The translations under genes and the position numbers were made by a program. Shown here one piece after another: positions 57,118-64,000 of a stretch of 64,000 bases of DNA; the first letter of the stretch is position 1, and each line of letters begins with the position of its first letter. Origin of the DNA: Dokdonella sp. (GTDB lineage: Bacteria; Pseudomonadota; Gammaproteobacteria; Xanthomonadales; Rhodanobacteraceae). The DNA lies in NCBI GenBank assembly GCA_016712865.1, contig JADJQH010000002.1, forward strand, positions 248,001-312,000, written 5' to 3'. Under the pieces are notes generated by a model that ran no database searches, was not told the DNA's origin, and saw nothing but the letters and a program-made list of their open reading frames with translations.

Positions 57118-57624
57118 ATGACCATTTCGATGTATCAAGCGTCCATTCCTGTTCTTGCCCGCGCACTGCGCAACCTTTCCAATGTTCTCGGCAAGGCCTC
57201 TGCGCACGCCAGCCAACGCAAGATCAAACCGGAGGTACTGCTCGCCACGCGCTTGTACCCGGACATGTTCCCGCTCACACGCCAGGTACAGATTGCCACC
57301 GACATGGCGAAAGGATGCGCGGGCCGCCTCGCGGACGTGGAACGACCGACACACGCCGACAACGAAGCCACGTTCGAGGAACTGCAGGAACGCATTGCCG
57401 GCACGGTTGCATTCATCGAGTCCATCTCGCCTGCCCAGGTCGACGGCAGCGAAGAAAAGGCGATTTCCCTGACCATCGGCGGTCGGGACCTCAGCTTCAA
57501 GGGGCAGGCCTATCTGCTGAATTTCGTCATTCCGAATGTGTTTTTCCATTGCTCGACGGCCTACGCCATCCTGCGCCATTGCGGGGTCGAACTGGGCAAG
57601 TCGGATTTCATCGGCAGCGACTGA
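57118..57624 (+). CDS. DUF1993 family protein
   Basis: A 168-residue soluble protein of the DUF1993 family, whose fold is a DinB-like four-helix bundle. Recognised by SMYQASIPVLARALRNLS near the start, LATRLYPDMFPLTRQVQIA in the middle, and NFVIPNVFFHCSTAYAILRH at the end. Members are encoded in bacteria and fungi and have no assigned activity; a metal site is not obvious. ATG 57118 has GGAG at a suitable distance. The REP-like repeat lies just upstream and a DUF6164 gene is convergent. Confidence 0.82.
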   Translation: MTISMYQASIPVLARALRNLSNVLGKASAHASQRKIKPEVLLATRLYPDMFPLTRQVQIATDMAKGCAGRLADVERPTHADNEATFEELQERIAGTVAFIESISPAQVDGSEEKAISLTIGGRDLSFKGQAYLLNFVIPNVFFHCSTAYAILRHCGVELGKSDFIGSD

Positions 57625-57641
57625 ACTGCGTCTGCCGGGAT

Positions 57642-58004
57642 TCATCCCAGCAACAAGACGGGCCAAAGGCTGATTGCGACCAGGATGGCCAGCGCAAACA
57701 GGATGAACACCAGGCGCAGCGGTTGCTTCCTGATCTGCTGCGCCAGGGTTTCGGCACTTCCGTCGATGCGCGCCTGCTCCCGCTGGGCACGCGCATGGGC
57801 GCTTCGCTGACCTTGATACGCAGCCATCAACACCATCGCATCCTGGTGCCGTGAATCGTCCTTGATCCAGATTGCACCTGCACTGATGCCCCAGCGATTC
57901 GGCTCCGTCTCGTAGTAACCGATGTCGTGTTCTTCAAGCATGGCGCGAATCTCCGCAGCCTCGTCCTCCGGCACATGGCGCAGGTTCAACAGGAGTTTCG
58001 CCAT
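57642..58004 (-). CDS. DUF6164 family membrane protein
   Basis: A 120-residue protein of a small family typical of gammaproteobacteria. The N-terminal domain (MAKLLLNLRHVPEDEAAEIR, YYETEPNRWGISAGAIWI) resembles DUF2007-like signalling domains. A basic helix follows, and one C-terminal transmembrane helix (VFILFALAILVAISLWPVL) anchors it. The layout repeats that of the protein at 13068-13454, suggesting a common structural theme, although sequence identity is low. ATG 58004 is the family start. Function unknown. Confidence 0.78.
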   Translation of the reverse strand: MAKLLLNLRHVPEDEAAEIRAMLEEHDIGYYETEPNRWGISAGAIWIKDDSRHQDAMVLMAAYQGQRSAHARAQREQARIDGSAETLAQQIRKQPLRLVFILFALAILVAISLWPVLLLG

Positions 58005-58061
58005 GTTCGGGATTCCGCGTATGGGATGTTGACGGGACACGTGGTTCCACATAATAGCGGC

Positions 58062-58949
58062 ATGGCGAACCGATCAAACCCGCAAGCCGATCGGGCGGGA
58101 GCAAGCACGCTGCACCTTCCCGAAGGAAACTGGAACAGCGTACTGGATTGCCTGTGCGCGCATTTCCCGCACATCCCCGCAGAAGTCTGGCGCGACCGCT
58201 TTGCTCGTGGCCGCGTGCTGGACGCCGACGGCAGGCCGCTGCACGTGAGCGCTGCCTATCGGCGGCACTTGGAGGTCCACTACTTCCGCGAGGTTGCGCA
58301 GGAAGCCGAACTGCCCTTCGAGGCATGCGTGCTGCATGCGGACGCGGACCTGCTGGTCGCGGACAAACCGCATTTCCTTGCCGTCATGCCGGCCGGACGC
58401 TTCGTCGAGCAAACCCTGCTGCGACGCCTGATCCGGCAGACCGGCAATGGGCACCTGGTGCCGTTGCATCGCATTGATCGCCTGACTGCCGGCCTGGTGC
58501 TGTTTTCCACCAACCCGGCGACGCGCTCGCGCTATCAGTCCCTGTTCCGCGAGCAACAGGTCGACAAGTACTACGAGGCGCTGGCACCTGCGCTGCCACA
58601 GCTTGGATTTCCGCTGGTGCATCGATCACGCCTGCTGGCGGGCGAGCCGTTCTTCCGCATGGCCGAATGCAATGGTCCGGCCAATAGTGAAACCCGCGTC
58701 GATGTTGTCGATCGAGGCTGTCCGATCTGGCGTTATGCGCTGAGCCCGGTCAGCGGCCGCAAGCACCAGCTGCGCGTGCACATGGCCAGCCTCGGTGCGC
58801 CTATCCTCAACGACCCGCTCTATCCCGAGCTTGCTTCAGGCGAGGAGGATGATTTCGACGCGCCGCTCAAACTGTTGGCCAAGCGCATCGCATTCACCGA
58901 TCCGCTGTCCGGCCAGACACGACGATTCGAGAGTCGGCTCACGTTGTAG
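58062..58949 (+). CDS. RluA-type pseudouridine synthase
   Basis: A 295-residue RNA-uridine isomerase. The catalytic Asp lies in PLHRIDRLTAGLVLFS. VLHADADLLVADKPHFL is the start of the core, and LSPVSGRKHQLRVHMASLG and ILNDPLYPE complete it. The N-terminal 80 residues replace the usual S4 domain with a family-specific segment (VWRDRFARGRVLDADG). The target could be 23S rRNA or tRNA; it cannot be assigned by sight. ATG 58062 is only 57 bases from the divergent DUF6164 start, so the two promoters overlap. Confidence 0.85.
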   Translation: MANRSNPQADRAGASTLHLPEGNWNSVLDCLCAHFPHIPAEVWRDRFARGRVLDADGRPLHVSAAYRRHLEVHYFREVAQEAELPFEACVLHADADLLVADKPHFLAVMPAGRFVEQTLLRRLIRQTGNGHLVPLHRIDRLTAGLVLFSTNPATRSRYQSLFREQQVDKYYEALAPALPQLGFPLVHRSRLLAGEPFFRMAECNGPANSETRVDVVDRGCPIWRYALSPVSGRKHQLRVHMASLGAPILNDPLYPELASGEEDDFDAPLKLLAKRIAFTDPLSGQTRRFESRLTL

Positions 58950-58998
58950 AATGCGCGCCCTTGCGCAGGCCCGTTGGCCCCGCGCCCACGGAGGAATC

Positions 58999-59769
58999 AT
59001 GCAACTCAATACCGTCAAGGCCGTCATCAGCGGCGGCGTATCCGGACTTGGCCTGAGCGTGGCGGAACACATCGTCGGCAAGGGCGGCAAGGTCACCCTG
59101 TTCGATGTCAACGCCGACAAGGGCGCGACTGCCGTCGCTGCCCTGGGTGCCGCCAACGCGAGCTTCGTGCAAACCGATGTCACCGATGAAGATGGCGTCA
59201 AGGCCAATGTGGCCGCCGCGCGCGAGTCCATGGGTGGACTCAACACGGTGGTCAATTGCGCCGGCATCCTCGGCGCAGGCCGCATGCTGGGCCGCGATGG
59301 TGCCATGCCGCTGAAGAATTTCGCCGGCACGGTGATGGTGAACCTGGTCGGCTCATTCAACGTGGCCAAGGCCGCGGCCGAATGGATGCAGAACAACGAA
59401 CCGGGCGAAGACGGAGAACGCGGCGTCATCGTCAACACCGCTTCGGTGGCGGCATTTGATGGCCAGATTGGCCAGGCCGCGTATTCCGCGTCCAAGGGTG
59501 GCGTGGTCGGCATGACCTTGCCGATGGCGCGCGAACTGGCCCGCTTCGGCATCCGCGTGATGACCATCGCACCCGGCATCTTCTGGACACCGATGGTGGA
59601 TGGCATGCCGGCAGCGGTGCAGGAATCACTCAGCGCATCGATTCCGTTTCCATCGCGCCTCGGCCAGCCCGGCGAATTCGCCGACCTGGTCGCCTACATC
59701 ATCGGCAATCGTTACCTCAATGGCGAAACCATCCGCCTCGACGGCGCCGTGAGATTGGCGCCCAAATGA
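58999..59769 (+). CDS. Short-chain dehydrogenase, 3-hydroxyacyl-CoA type
   Basis: A 256-residue SDR. The cofactor motif is SGGVSGLGLSVAEHI, with DVNADKG pointing to NAD. The active site is Ser in NTASVAAFDGQIGQ and Tyr/Lys in YSASKGGVVGM. IAPGIFWTPMVDGMP is a block typical of the HSD17B10-like 3-hydroxyacyl-CoA / 2-methyl-3-hydroxybutyryl-CoA dehydrogenases. The inferred reaction is NAD-dependent oxidation of short or branched 3-hydroxyacyl-CoA in fatty acid or isoleucine breakdown. GGAGGA precedes ATG 58999. Confidence 0.85.
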   Translation: MQLNTVKAVISGGVSGLGLSVAEHIVGKGGKVTLFDVNADKGATAVAALGAANASFVQTDVTDEDGVKANVAAARESMGGLNTVVNCAGILGAGRMLGRDGAMPLKNFAGTVMVNLVGSFNVAKAAAEWMQNNEPGEDGERGVIVNTASVAAFDGQIGQAAYSASKGGVVGMTLPMARELARFGIRVMTIAPGIFWTPMVDGMPAAVQESLSASIPFPSRLGQPGEFADLVAYIIGNRYLNGETIRLDGAVRLAPK

Positions 59770-59780
59770 TCGAAACGGGC

Positions 59781-59880
59781 GGGAATAGGGAATCGGGAAT
59801 AGGGAATCGTTAAAGCGGTTCCCCGCAACCCCACCATCCCGCCAGAATCCAGCTTTTCCCATTCCCGATTCTCCATTCCC
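59781..59880. repeat. GGGAAT-type inverted repeat pair, SDR-efpL gap
   Basis: Four GGGAAT units with A-or-C spacers run from 59781 to 59808. Their complement (ATTCCCGATTCTCCATTCCC) fills 59861-59880, eighteen bases before the EfpL start. The intervening 52 bases contain no gene. A transcript would pair the two arms and place a large hairpin in front of the EfpL ribosome-binding site. Confidence 0.65.
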
Positions 59881-59897
59881 AACTCCCGGCCCTTCAA

Positions 59898-60461
59898 ATG
59901 AAAGCATCCGAAGTCAAACGCGGCAACGTCGTCGAGCACGACGGCAAGGTCTACCAGGTTCGAGACATCGAGCGCAGCTCGGCGCAGGGTCGCAGTGGCA
60001 ACGTGACCTTCCGTTTCATCATGTATTCCGTGCCCGGAGGGGTGAAGTGCGATCTCTCCCTGCGTTCCGAGGACGAAATCAAGGAGACCGAAGTCACCCG
60101 GCGTGCAGTGGGTTTTTCCTACAAGGATGGTGATGCCTTCGTGTTCATGGACAGCGAGGACTACACCCAGTACACGCTGGATGCGGATGTGGTGGGTGAC
60201 GCAGCCGGTTACATCGTCGATGGCATCGAGGGCTGCTACGTGCAGATCATCGACGAGAATCCGGTGGCCGTGCAGTTGCCGGCTTCGGTCATCCTGGAAG
60301 TCATTGACACCGCACCTGAGTTGAAGGGAGCCACCGCCACCAAGCGGCCCAAGCCGGCCAAACTCTCCACCGGCATCGAGATCCAGGTCCCCGAGTACAT
60401 CCGCACCGGCGAGATGATCCACGTCAGCACCCTGACCGGCGAGTTTGGCGGACGGGCGTAA
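59898..60461 (+). CDS. yeiP: Elongation factor P-like protein EfpL (YeiP)
   Basis: A 187-residue EF-P paralogue with three beta-barrel domains. It eases ribosome stalling at proline and other difficult motifs. The tip loop that reaches the peptidyl-transferase centre reads [14 protein letters not shown], with Arg at the modification site instead of the lysine of EF-P, as in YeiP proteins, so no lysylation is expected. Other family blocks are [26 protein letters not shown] and [19 protein letters not shown]. The gene lies between two GGGAAT repeat regions and has no obvious operon partner. Confidence 0.93.
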   Translation: MKASEVKRGNVVEHDGKVYQVRDIERSSAQGRSGNVTFRFIMYSVPGGVKCDLSLRSEDEIKETEVTRRAVGFSYKDGDAFVFMDSEDYTQYTLDADVVGDAAGYIVDGIEGCYVQIIDENPVAVQLPASVILEVIDTAPELKGATATKRPKPAKLSTGIEIQVPEYIRTGEMIHVSTLTGEFGGRA

Positions 60462-60465
60462 GGGC

Positions 60466-60600
60466 CGGGAAACGGGAATTGGGACATAGAGAATCGGGAA
60501 ACGCAAGAGCAATACCCCGCTGCGGGCTCGACTTCCGCACAGACCCGCTTTCCCGATTCCCGCTTCTGACTATTCCCGATTCCCCATTCCCTATTCCCGG
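60466..60600. repeat. GGGAAT-type inverted repeat pair, efpL-permease gap
   Basis: The left arm (GGGAAACGGGAATTGGGACA, then GAATCGGGAAACG) begins five bases after the EfpL stop. The right arm (TTTCCCGATTCCCG, then ATTCCCGATTCCCCATTCCC) ends at 60600. This is the third gap in the window with the same composition, and the arms are longer here. Confidence 0.65.
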
Positions 60601-60674
60601 TCTTTCCGCTTGTGCTATTGCCCCCGGCACCGGTAATGTCGGCGACTGCGTTGTCACCACTCGGGGAGATCACG

Positions 60675-62240
60675 ATGCTTTTTTGGCGCGTCAAACCGCT
60701 CGACAAGATTCTTGAAACAGCCGGCAAGAAGGCGTTGACCCGTCAATTGGGTGCATTCCAGTTGACCATGCTCGGTATTGGCGCGGTGATCGGCACGGGC
60801 ATTTTCGTGCTGACCGCGGAAGCTGGGCAGAAGGCCGGCCCGGGCATGATGATTGCGTTCGTGATTGCGGCCGTCGTGTGCGCGCTTGCCGCGTTGGCCT
60901 ACGCAGAACTTGCCTCCATGGTGCCGGTATCCGGTTCTGCCTACACCTACACCTACGGCGTACTTGGCGAAGGACTGGCCTGGATCGTCGGTTGGGCACT
61001 GGTGCTTGAATACGCAGTCGCCGCAGGCGCGGTGGCGGTGGGCTGGTCCGGCTACATGAACGGACTCCTGATCCACACCAATCTGTTCGGTCTGGTTGAA
61101 CCAGGCGCCCTGGCCTTGCCGATGGCGCTGCGCACCGGACCGTACGACGGTGGTGCATTCAATCTGCTGGCTTGCCTGATCTCGCTGGTGATCACCTGGT
61201 TGCTGGTGATCGGCACATCCAAATCCGCCAAGGTCAATGCAGTGCTGGTCTCGATCAAGGTCGCCGCCCTGACCGCGTTCATTGTCATATCGCTGCCGGC
61301 CGTGCAGAGCGAGAATTTCGAGCCCTTCCTGCCTACCGGCTGGGGCAGCCCAATGGGTGGCATCGGCGTTCTCGGGGCGGCTGCCTCCATCTTTTTCGCC
61401 TACGTCGGGTTTGATGCCGTTTCCACTGCATCCGAAGAAACCGTCAATCCCAACCGCAACATCCCGATCGGCCTGATCGGTTCGCTGGTGATCTGCACCA
61501 TTTTCTACCTGCTGGTGGGCTATGGCGCCGTGGGTGCAGCAGGATCGACTCCCATGTTTGCTGCCGATGGCAGTGCGCTTTCGCCGGGCACGCCGGAAAT
61601 GGCCGCAGCCTGCCTGAGCCAGTCCGAAGCCCTGGTGTGCAGCAAGGAACCGTTGGCCCATGTGATGCGCATGATCGGATTCCCCGGCATCGGCAACTTG
61701 ATTGGCTTGGCCGCTGCCCTCGCCCTGCCTTCCGTGATCCTGATGATGATCTACGGCCAGACCCGCATCTTCTTCACCATGTCGCGCGATGGCCTGCTGC
61801 CGGATGTCCTCTCCAAGGTGCATCCAAAGTTCCATACGCCGCACGTGATCACCTTGATCACGGGCGTGTTCGTGGCATTGTTCGGCGCCATGTTCCCGGT
61901 GGGCATACTCGCCGACATTTCCAATTCAGGAACGCTGTTTGCCTTCATCATGGTGGCCATTGGCGTGATGATCCTGCGCAAGCAACAGCCGGATCGTCAC
62001 CGCCCGTTCAAGACGCCGATGGTGTGGCTGGTCTGCCCGCTTGCCGTTGCCGGCTGCCTGCTGCTGTTCGTCAACTTGTCGATGTACACGATCAGCTTGT
62101 TCTTCATCTGGGCTGCCATCGGCTTGGTCGTGTATTGGGCGTATGGATATCGCCACAGCGACCTGGGTCGTGGTGTGTCTTCCGCCCATGGCGAATCCAT
62201 GAAACCGGAGCCGAAGTTCCACGAAGGCCCACACGCCTGA
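60675..62240 (+). CDS. APC-superfamily amino acid permease
   Basis: A 521-residue inner-membrane transporter with about 12 helices and the APC fold. The first helix carries GIGAVIGTGIFVLTAEAG, the classic unwound substrate-binding segment. LAALAYAELASMVPVSGSAY and FFAYVGFDAVSTASEETVNP are other hallmarks, the last typical of the cationic amino acid transporter (CAT/YfnA) branch. Substrate is therefore probably a cationic or small neutral amino acid, by family only. GGGGAG precedes ATG 60675. A rho-independent terminator closes the gene. Confidence 0.88.
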   Translation: MLFWRVKPLDKILETAGKKALTRQLGAFQLTMLGIGAVIGTGIFVLTAEAGQKAGPGMMIAFVIAAVVCALAALAYAELASMVPVSGSAYTYTYGVLGEGLAWIVGWALVLEYAVAAGAVAVGWSGYMNGLLIHTNLFGLVEPGALALPMALRTGPYDGGAFNLLACLISLVITWLLVIGTSKSAKVNAVLVSIKVAALTAFIVISLPAVQSENFEPFLPTGWGSPMGGIGVLGAAASIFFAYVGFDAVSTASEETVNPNRNIPIGLIGSLVICTIFYLLVGYGAVGAAGSTPMFAADGSALSPGTPEMAAACLSQSEALVCSKEPLAHVMRMIGFPGIGNLIGLAAALALPSVILMMIYGQTRIFFTMSRDGLLPDVLSKVHPKFHTPHVITLITGVFVALFGAMFPVGILADISNSGTLFAFIMVAIGVMILRKQQPDRHRPFKTPMVWLVCPLAVAGCLLLFVNLSMYTISLFFIWAAIGLVVYWAYGYRHSDLGRGVSSAHGESMKPEPKFHEGPHA

Positions 62241-62260
62241 TTGCTTCTTTTCAGGAAAAG

Positions 62261-62290
62261 AAAACGGCGTCCTCGTGGCGCCGTTTTTTT
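62261..62290 (+). terminator. Rho-independent terminator of the permease gene
   Basis: AAAACGGCG (62261-62269) pairs with CGCCGTTTT (62279-62287) around a nine-base loop, followed by T to 62290. It lies 20 bases after the stop and, with A on the other side, could also serve the convergent rmuC gene. Confidence 0.88.
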
Positions 62291-62311
62291 GCCTGCGTTG
62301 TGGCAAGGGAT

Positions 62312-63757
62312 TCAGGATTCATCCGCGTCGCTGGACGCTTCGTCCGCTTCGTCATTCTCGATTGACGGCGCATCAAGCTCTGCACCGGCCGACTCGATCA
62401 ATCGCTTCGGCATGCTCTTTTTGGCTGGCGCACCCATCTCGGCCAGGCTCTTGACCTGCAGGATGACGCTGCCCTTGCCACCTTCGGTAAGACGCCGCAG
62501 CACGCTGGAATGGGCATTGCGTGCCTTGTCGAGCTGGCTGCCCAGCACCTCCAGTTCGTTCACCAGTGACACGAAATTGTCATGCAGGTTGGCAGCCCGG
62601 CGCGCAATCTCGATGGCATTGCTGTTGCGATTCTCGATGCGCCACAAGTAGGCCACCGTGCGCAGGGTTGCCAACAGCGTGCTCGGACTGACCAGCGAGA
62701 TGCGACGATCCAGCGCGTAGCTGTACAGGTTGACATCTCCACGTACGGCCTCGATCAGGGCCGCCTCGACCGGAACGAACATGAGCACGAAATCCAGCGT
62801 GCGCACGCCATCGAGTTCGCAGTAGTTTCGCGCTGACAGTCCATCGATGTGGCGCTTCAGCGAAACCTGGTGTTCACGCAGCGCCAATGCACGATCCGCC
62901 TCGGCATCCGAAGCCACCCATCGATCCCAGGCCACGAGGGAGACCTTGGCGTCGATGATGATGTCCTTGCCTTCCGGCAGATGCACGATCACGTCCGGCC
63001 GCTGACGCGCACCGTCGTCGTCCTGGAAGCTTTGCTGCACATCGTATTCGCGGCCTGATTGCAGGCCGGACGCTTCCAGCACCCGCTCCAGCACCATTTC
63101 GCCCCAGGCCCCCTGGGCTTGCGAATCACCCTTCAGCGCGCGAGTCAGGTTGATCGCATCCTGGCTGATCTGGAGATTCAGATCCTTCAGCGAGCGGATC
63201 TCCTGCGCCAGCATGCCGCGCTCGCGTTGCTCATTGGCATGGGTCAGGGTGAACGCTTCGCGGAATTCCTTGAGTTGCACCTTGAACGGATCCAGCAGGC
63301 CATTGAGCTGCTCGGCGCTTTGCTCCTTGAGACGCTCGGCCTTGCTGTCGAGGATCTGGTTGGCCAGGTTCTGGAACGATTCGCGCAAGCGCTGCTCGGC
63401 CTGTTCGAGGAGTGCGAGTTTTTCTGCCGATGCCGCGGCTTGTTCGCGGGCTCCGGCTTCCAGCGCCGCATACGCCGCGCTGCGCTTCAGCAGTTCACTG
63501 TTCGCCGCATCGAAGCGAGTTTGCAGATCCTGGGCCTGCCGTCGCAGTTGTTCTGCCTCCGCCTTGCGCTCACCCGCCTGCGCAGCACTTTCGCGCAGGC
63601 GTTGTTCGAGCGCGTCCTGGTTCTGCGTGCTTCTTTCAAGTTCCGCTTGCAAACGGCTCGCGCGCTTCTGCTGGCCCAACCAGGCGATGACCAGCGCACC
63701 CAGCACGAGACCCGCAAGCGAGGCGGCAACAATGAACACGATGACAGAAACACTCAC
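62312..63757 (-). CDS. rmuC: DNA recombination protein RmuC
   Basis: A 481-residue membrane-anchored protein that limits inversions at short inverted repeats. One N-terminal helix (VIVFIVAASLAGLVLGALVIAWL) is followed by a coiled coil (about 30-165; QNQDALEQRLRESAAQAGER). The conserved domain has LKGDSQAQGAWGEMVLERVL, RPDVIVHLPEGKDIIIDAKV (PD-D/ExK nuclease-like Asp and Lys) and VLMFVPVEAALIEAV. The tail is acidic. GTG 63757 with GGAG ten bases ahead is preferred; GTG 63787 would add ten residues. The abundance of inverted repeats in this genome makes its role here of interest. Confidence 0.9.
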   Translation of the reverse strand: MSVSVIVFIVAASLAGLVLGALVIAWLGQQKRASRLQAELERSTQNQDALEQRLRESAAQAGERKAEAEQLRRQAQDLQTRFDAANSELLKRSAAYAALEAGAREQAAASAEKLALLEQAEQRLRESFQNLANQILDSKAERLKEQSAEQLNGLLDPFKVQLKEFREAFTLTHANEQRERGMLAQEIRSLKDLNLQISQDAINLTRALKGDSQAQGAWGEMVLERVLEASGLQSGREYDVQQSFQDDDGARQRPDVIVHLPEGKDIIIDAKVSLVAWDRWVASDAEADRALALREHQVSLKRHIDGLSARNYCELDGVRTLDFVLMFVPVEAALIEAVRGDVNLYSYALDRRISLVSPSTLLATLRTVAYLWRIENRNSNAIEIARRAANLHDNFVSLVNELEVLGSQLDKARNAHSSVLRRLTEGGKGSVILQVKSLAEMGAPAKKSMPKRLIESAGAELDAPSIENDEADEASSDADES

Positions 63758-63956
63758 GTCAGCTTCGACTCCGGCAACATTTCCCACGCATCATCGCAGA
63801 CTGCCGACGATTCCAGATCGACGCGCGAAGTTCAGTACGCCCGAGGACACGCCGCGCCCCGGTCCCTGTCCGGCGTCTCGCTGGCTTACAATCGCCGATC
63901 TGCACGCAAACAACGCCTTGCAGTTTGCCAGCGCAACCGGGAAATTCCATACCCCC

Positions 63957-64000
63957 ATGCATTCCCAAGCAACCGCCGATCCCGTTCCCCTGCTTTCGGC
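63957..64000 (+). CDS. Possible start of an unidentified gene
   Basis: An ATG at 63957 opens a frame of 14 complete codons (MHSQATADPVPLLS) that leaves the window. TACAAT at 63887-63892 could be a -10 box, 65 bases ahead, but no clear -35 box or Shine-Dalgarno is seen. The 199 bases between it and rmuC otherwise show nothing definite. The product cannot be recognised. Confidence 0.3.
   Translation, partial: MHSQATADPVPLLS

Overview
The window is high-GC, densely coded gammaproteobacterial DNA. The gene content and order point to the Xanthomonadales/Lysobacterales, probably close to the Rhodanobacteraceae. Pointers are the block ndk-rlmN-pilF-rodZ-yfgM-bamB-der, a MoeB with an N-terminal rhodanese domain, the bacterial protein transferase Bpt, a DUF6164 protein, and a secreted protein ending in IFADDFE. 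This placement rests on family recognition, not on a database search. There are no rRNA or tRNA genes, no CRISPR array, no prophage and no transposase.

Layout. 1-2716: the 5' part of a 2-oxoacid:acceptor oxidoreductase alpha subunit and its GltD-like iron-sulfur flavoprotein partner. 3006-6539: a secreted S9 peptidase, YceH and a YhhQ-type transporter. 6540-8090: repeat-rich DNA around a PmtA-like methyltransferase, including a 161-bp repeat, a REP hairpin, an array of structured hairpins interrupted by 33 G, and a terminator. 8095-18352: a Gly/Tyr-rich secreted protein, RlmKL, a small hydrolase, an AmpD-like amidase, TesB, a DUF2007-like protein, Bpt, a periplasmic transglutaminase-like protein, a secreted propeller-like protein, an M15 peptidase and SlyD. 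18574-21750: a five-PAS GGDEF-EAL protein. 21847-28674: an ECF sigma/FecR/TonB-receptor signalling set, divergent from an exported cyanophycinase/isoaspartyl-peptidase fusion. 28865-36324: a HzsA-related diheme protein, RhlE, and an M4 protease with PPC and PKD domains. 36954-39969: molybdenum cofactor genes moeB, moeA and a frameshifted mobA. 40016-46952: der, bamB, yfgM, rodZ, a frameshifted pilF, rlmN and ndk. 47119-51596: a PsrA-type regulator with a clear promoter/operator, followed by fadB- and fadA-type beta-oxidation genes. 51745-63757: CsaA-like protein, a lipoprotein, a small membrane protein, a CSS-motif EAL phosphodiesterase, DbpA, DUF1993, DUF6164, an RluA-type synthase, a fatty-acid-type SDR, EfpL/YeiP, an amino acid permease and RmuC.

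How it works together. Most genes are housekeeping: ribosome modification, outer-membrane assembly, division and shape, and molybdenum cofactor synthesis. Three functional islands stand out. PsrA-FadB-FadA is a regulated fatty-acid degradation unit. ECF-FecR-TonB receptor looks like a surface-signalling unit and lies head to head with an enzyme whose two domains could take a beta-aspartyl-arginine polymer to single amino acids. Two c-di-GMP enzymes sit in the same 40 kb.

The strongest unexplained signals are non-coding. One is a hairpin array with identical loops and compensatory stem changes (7772-7980). Another is a family of short elements bounded by related inverted repeats; one copy supplies the stop codon of moeB. 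Two single-base frameshifts of the same kind (mobA, pilF) and the 33-G tract suggest that local assembly errors should be excluded first.
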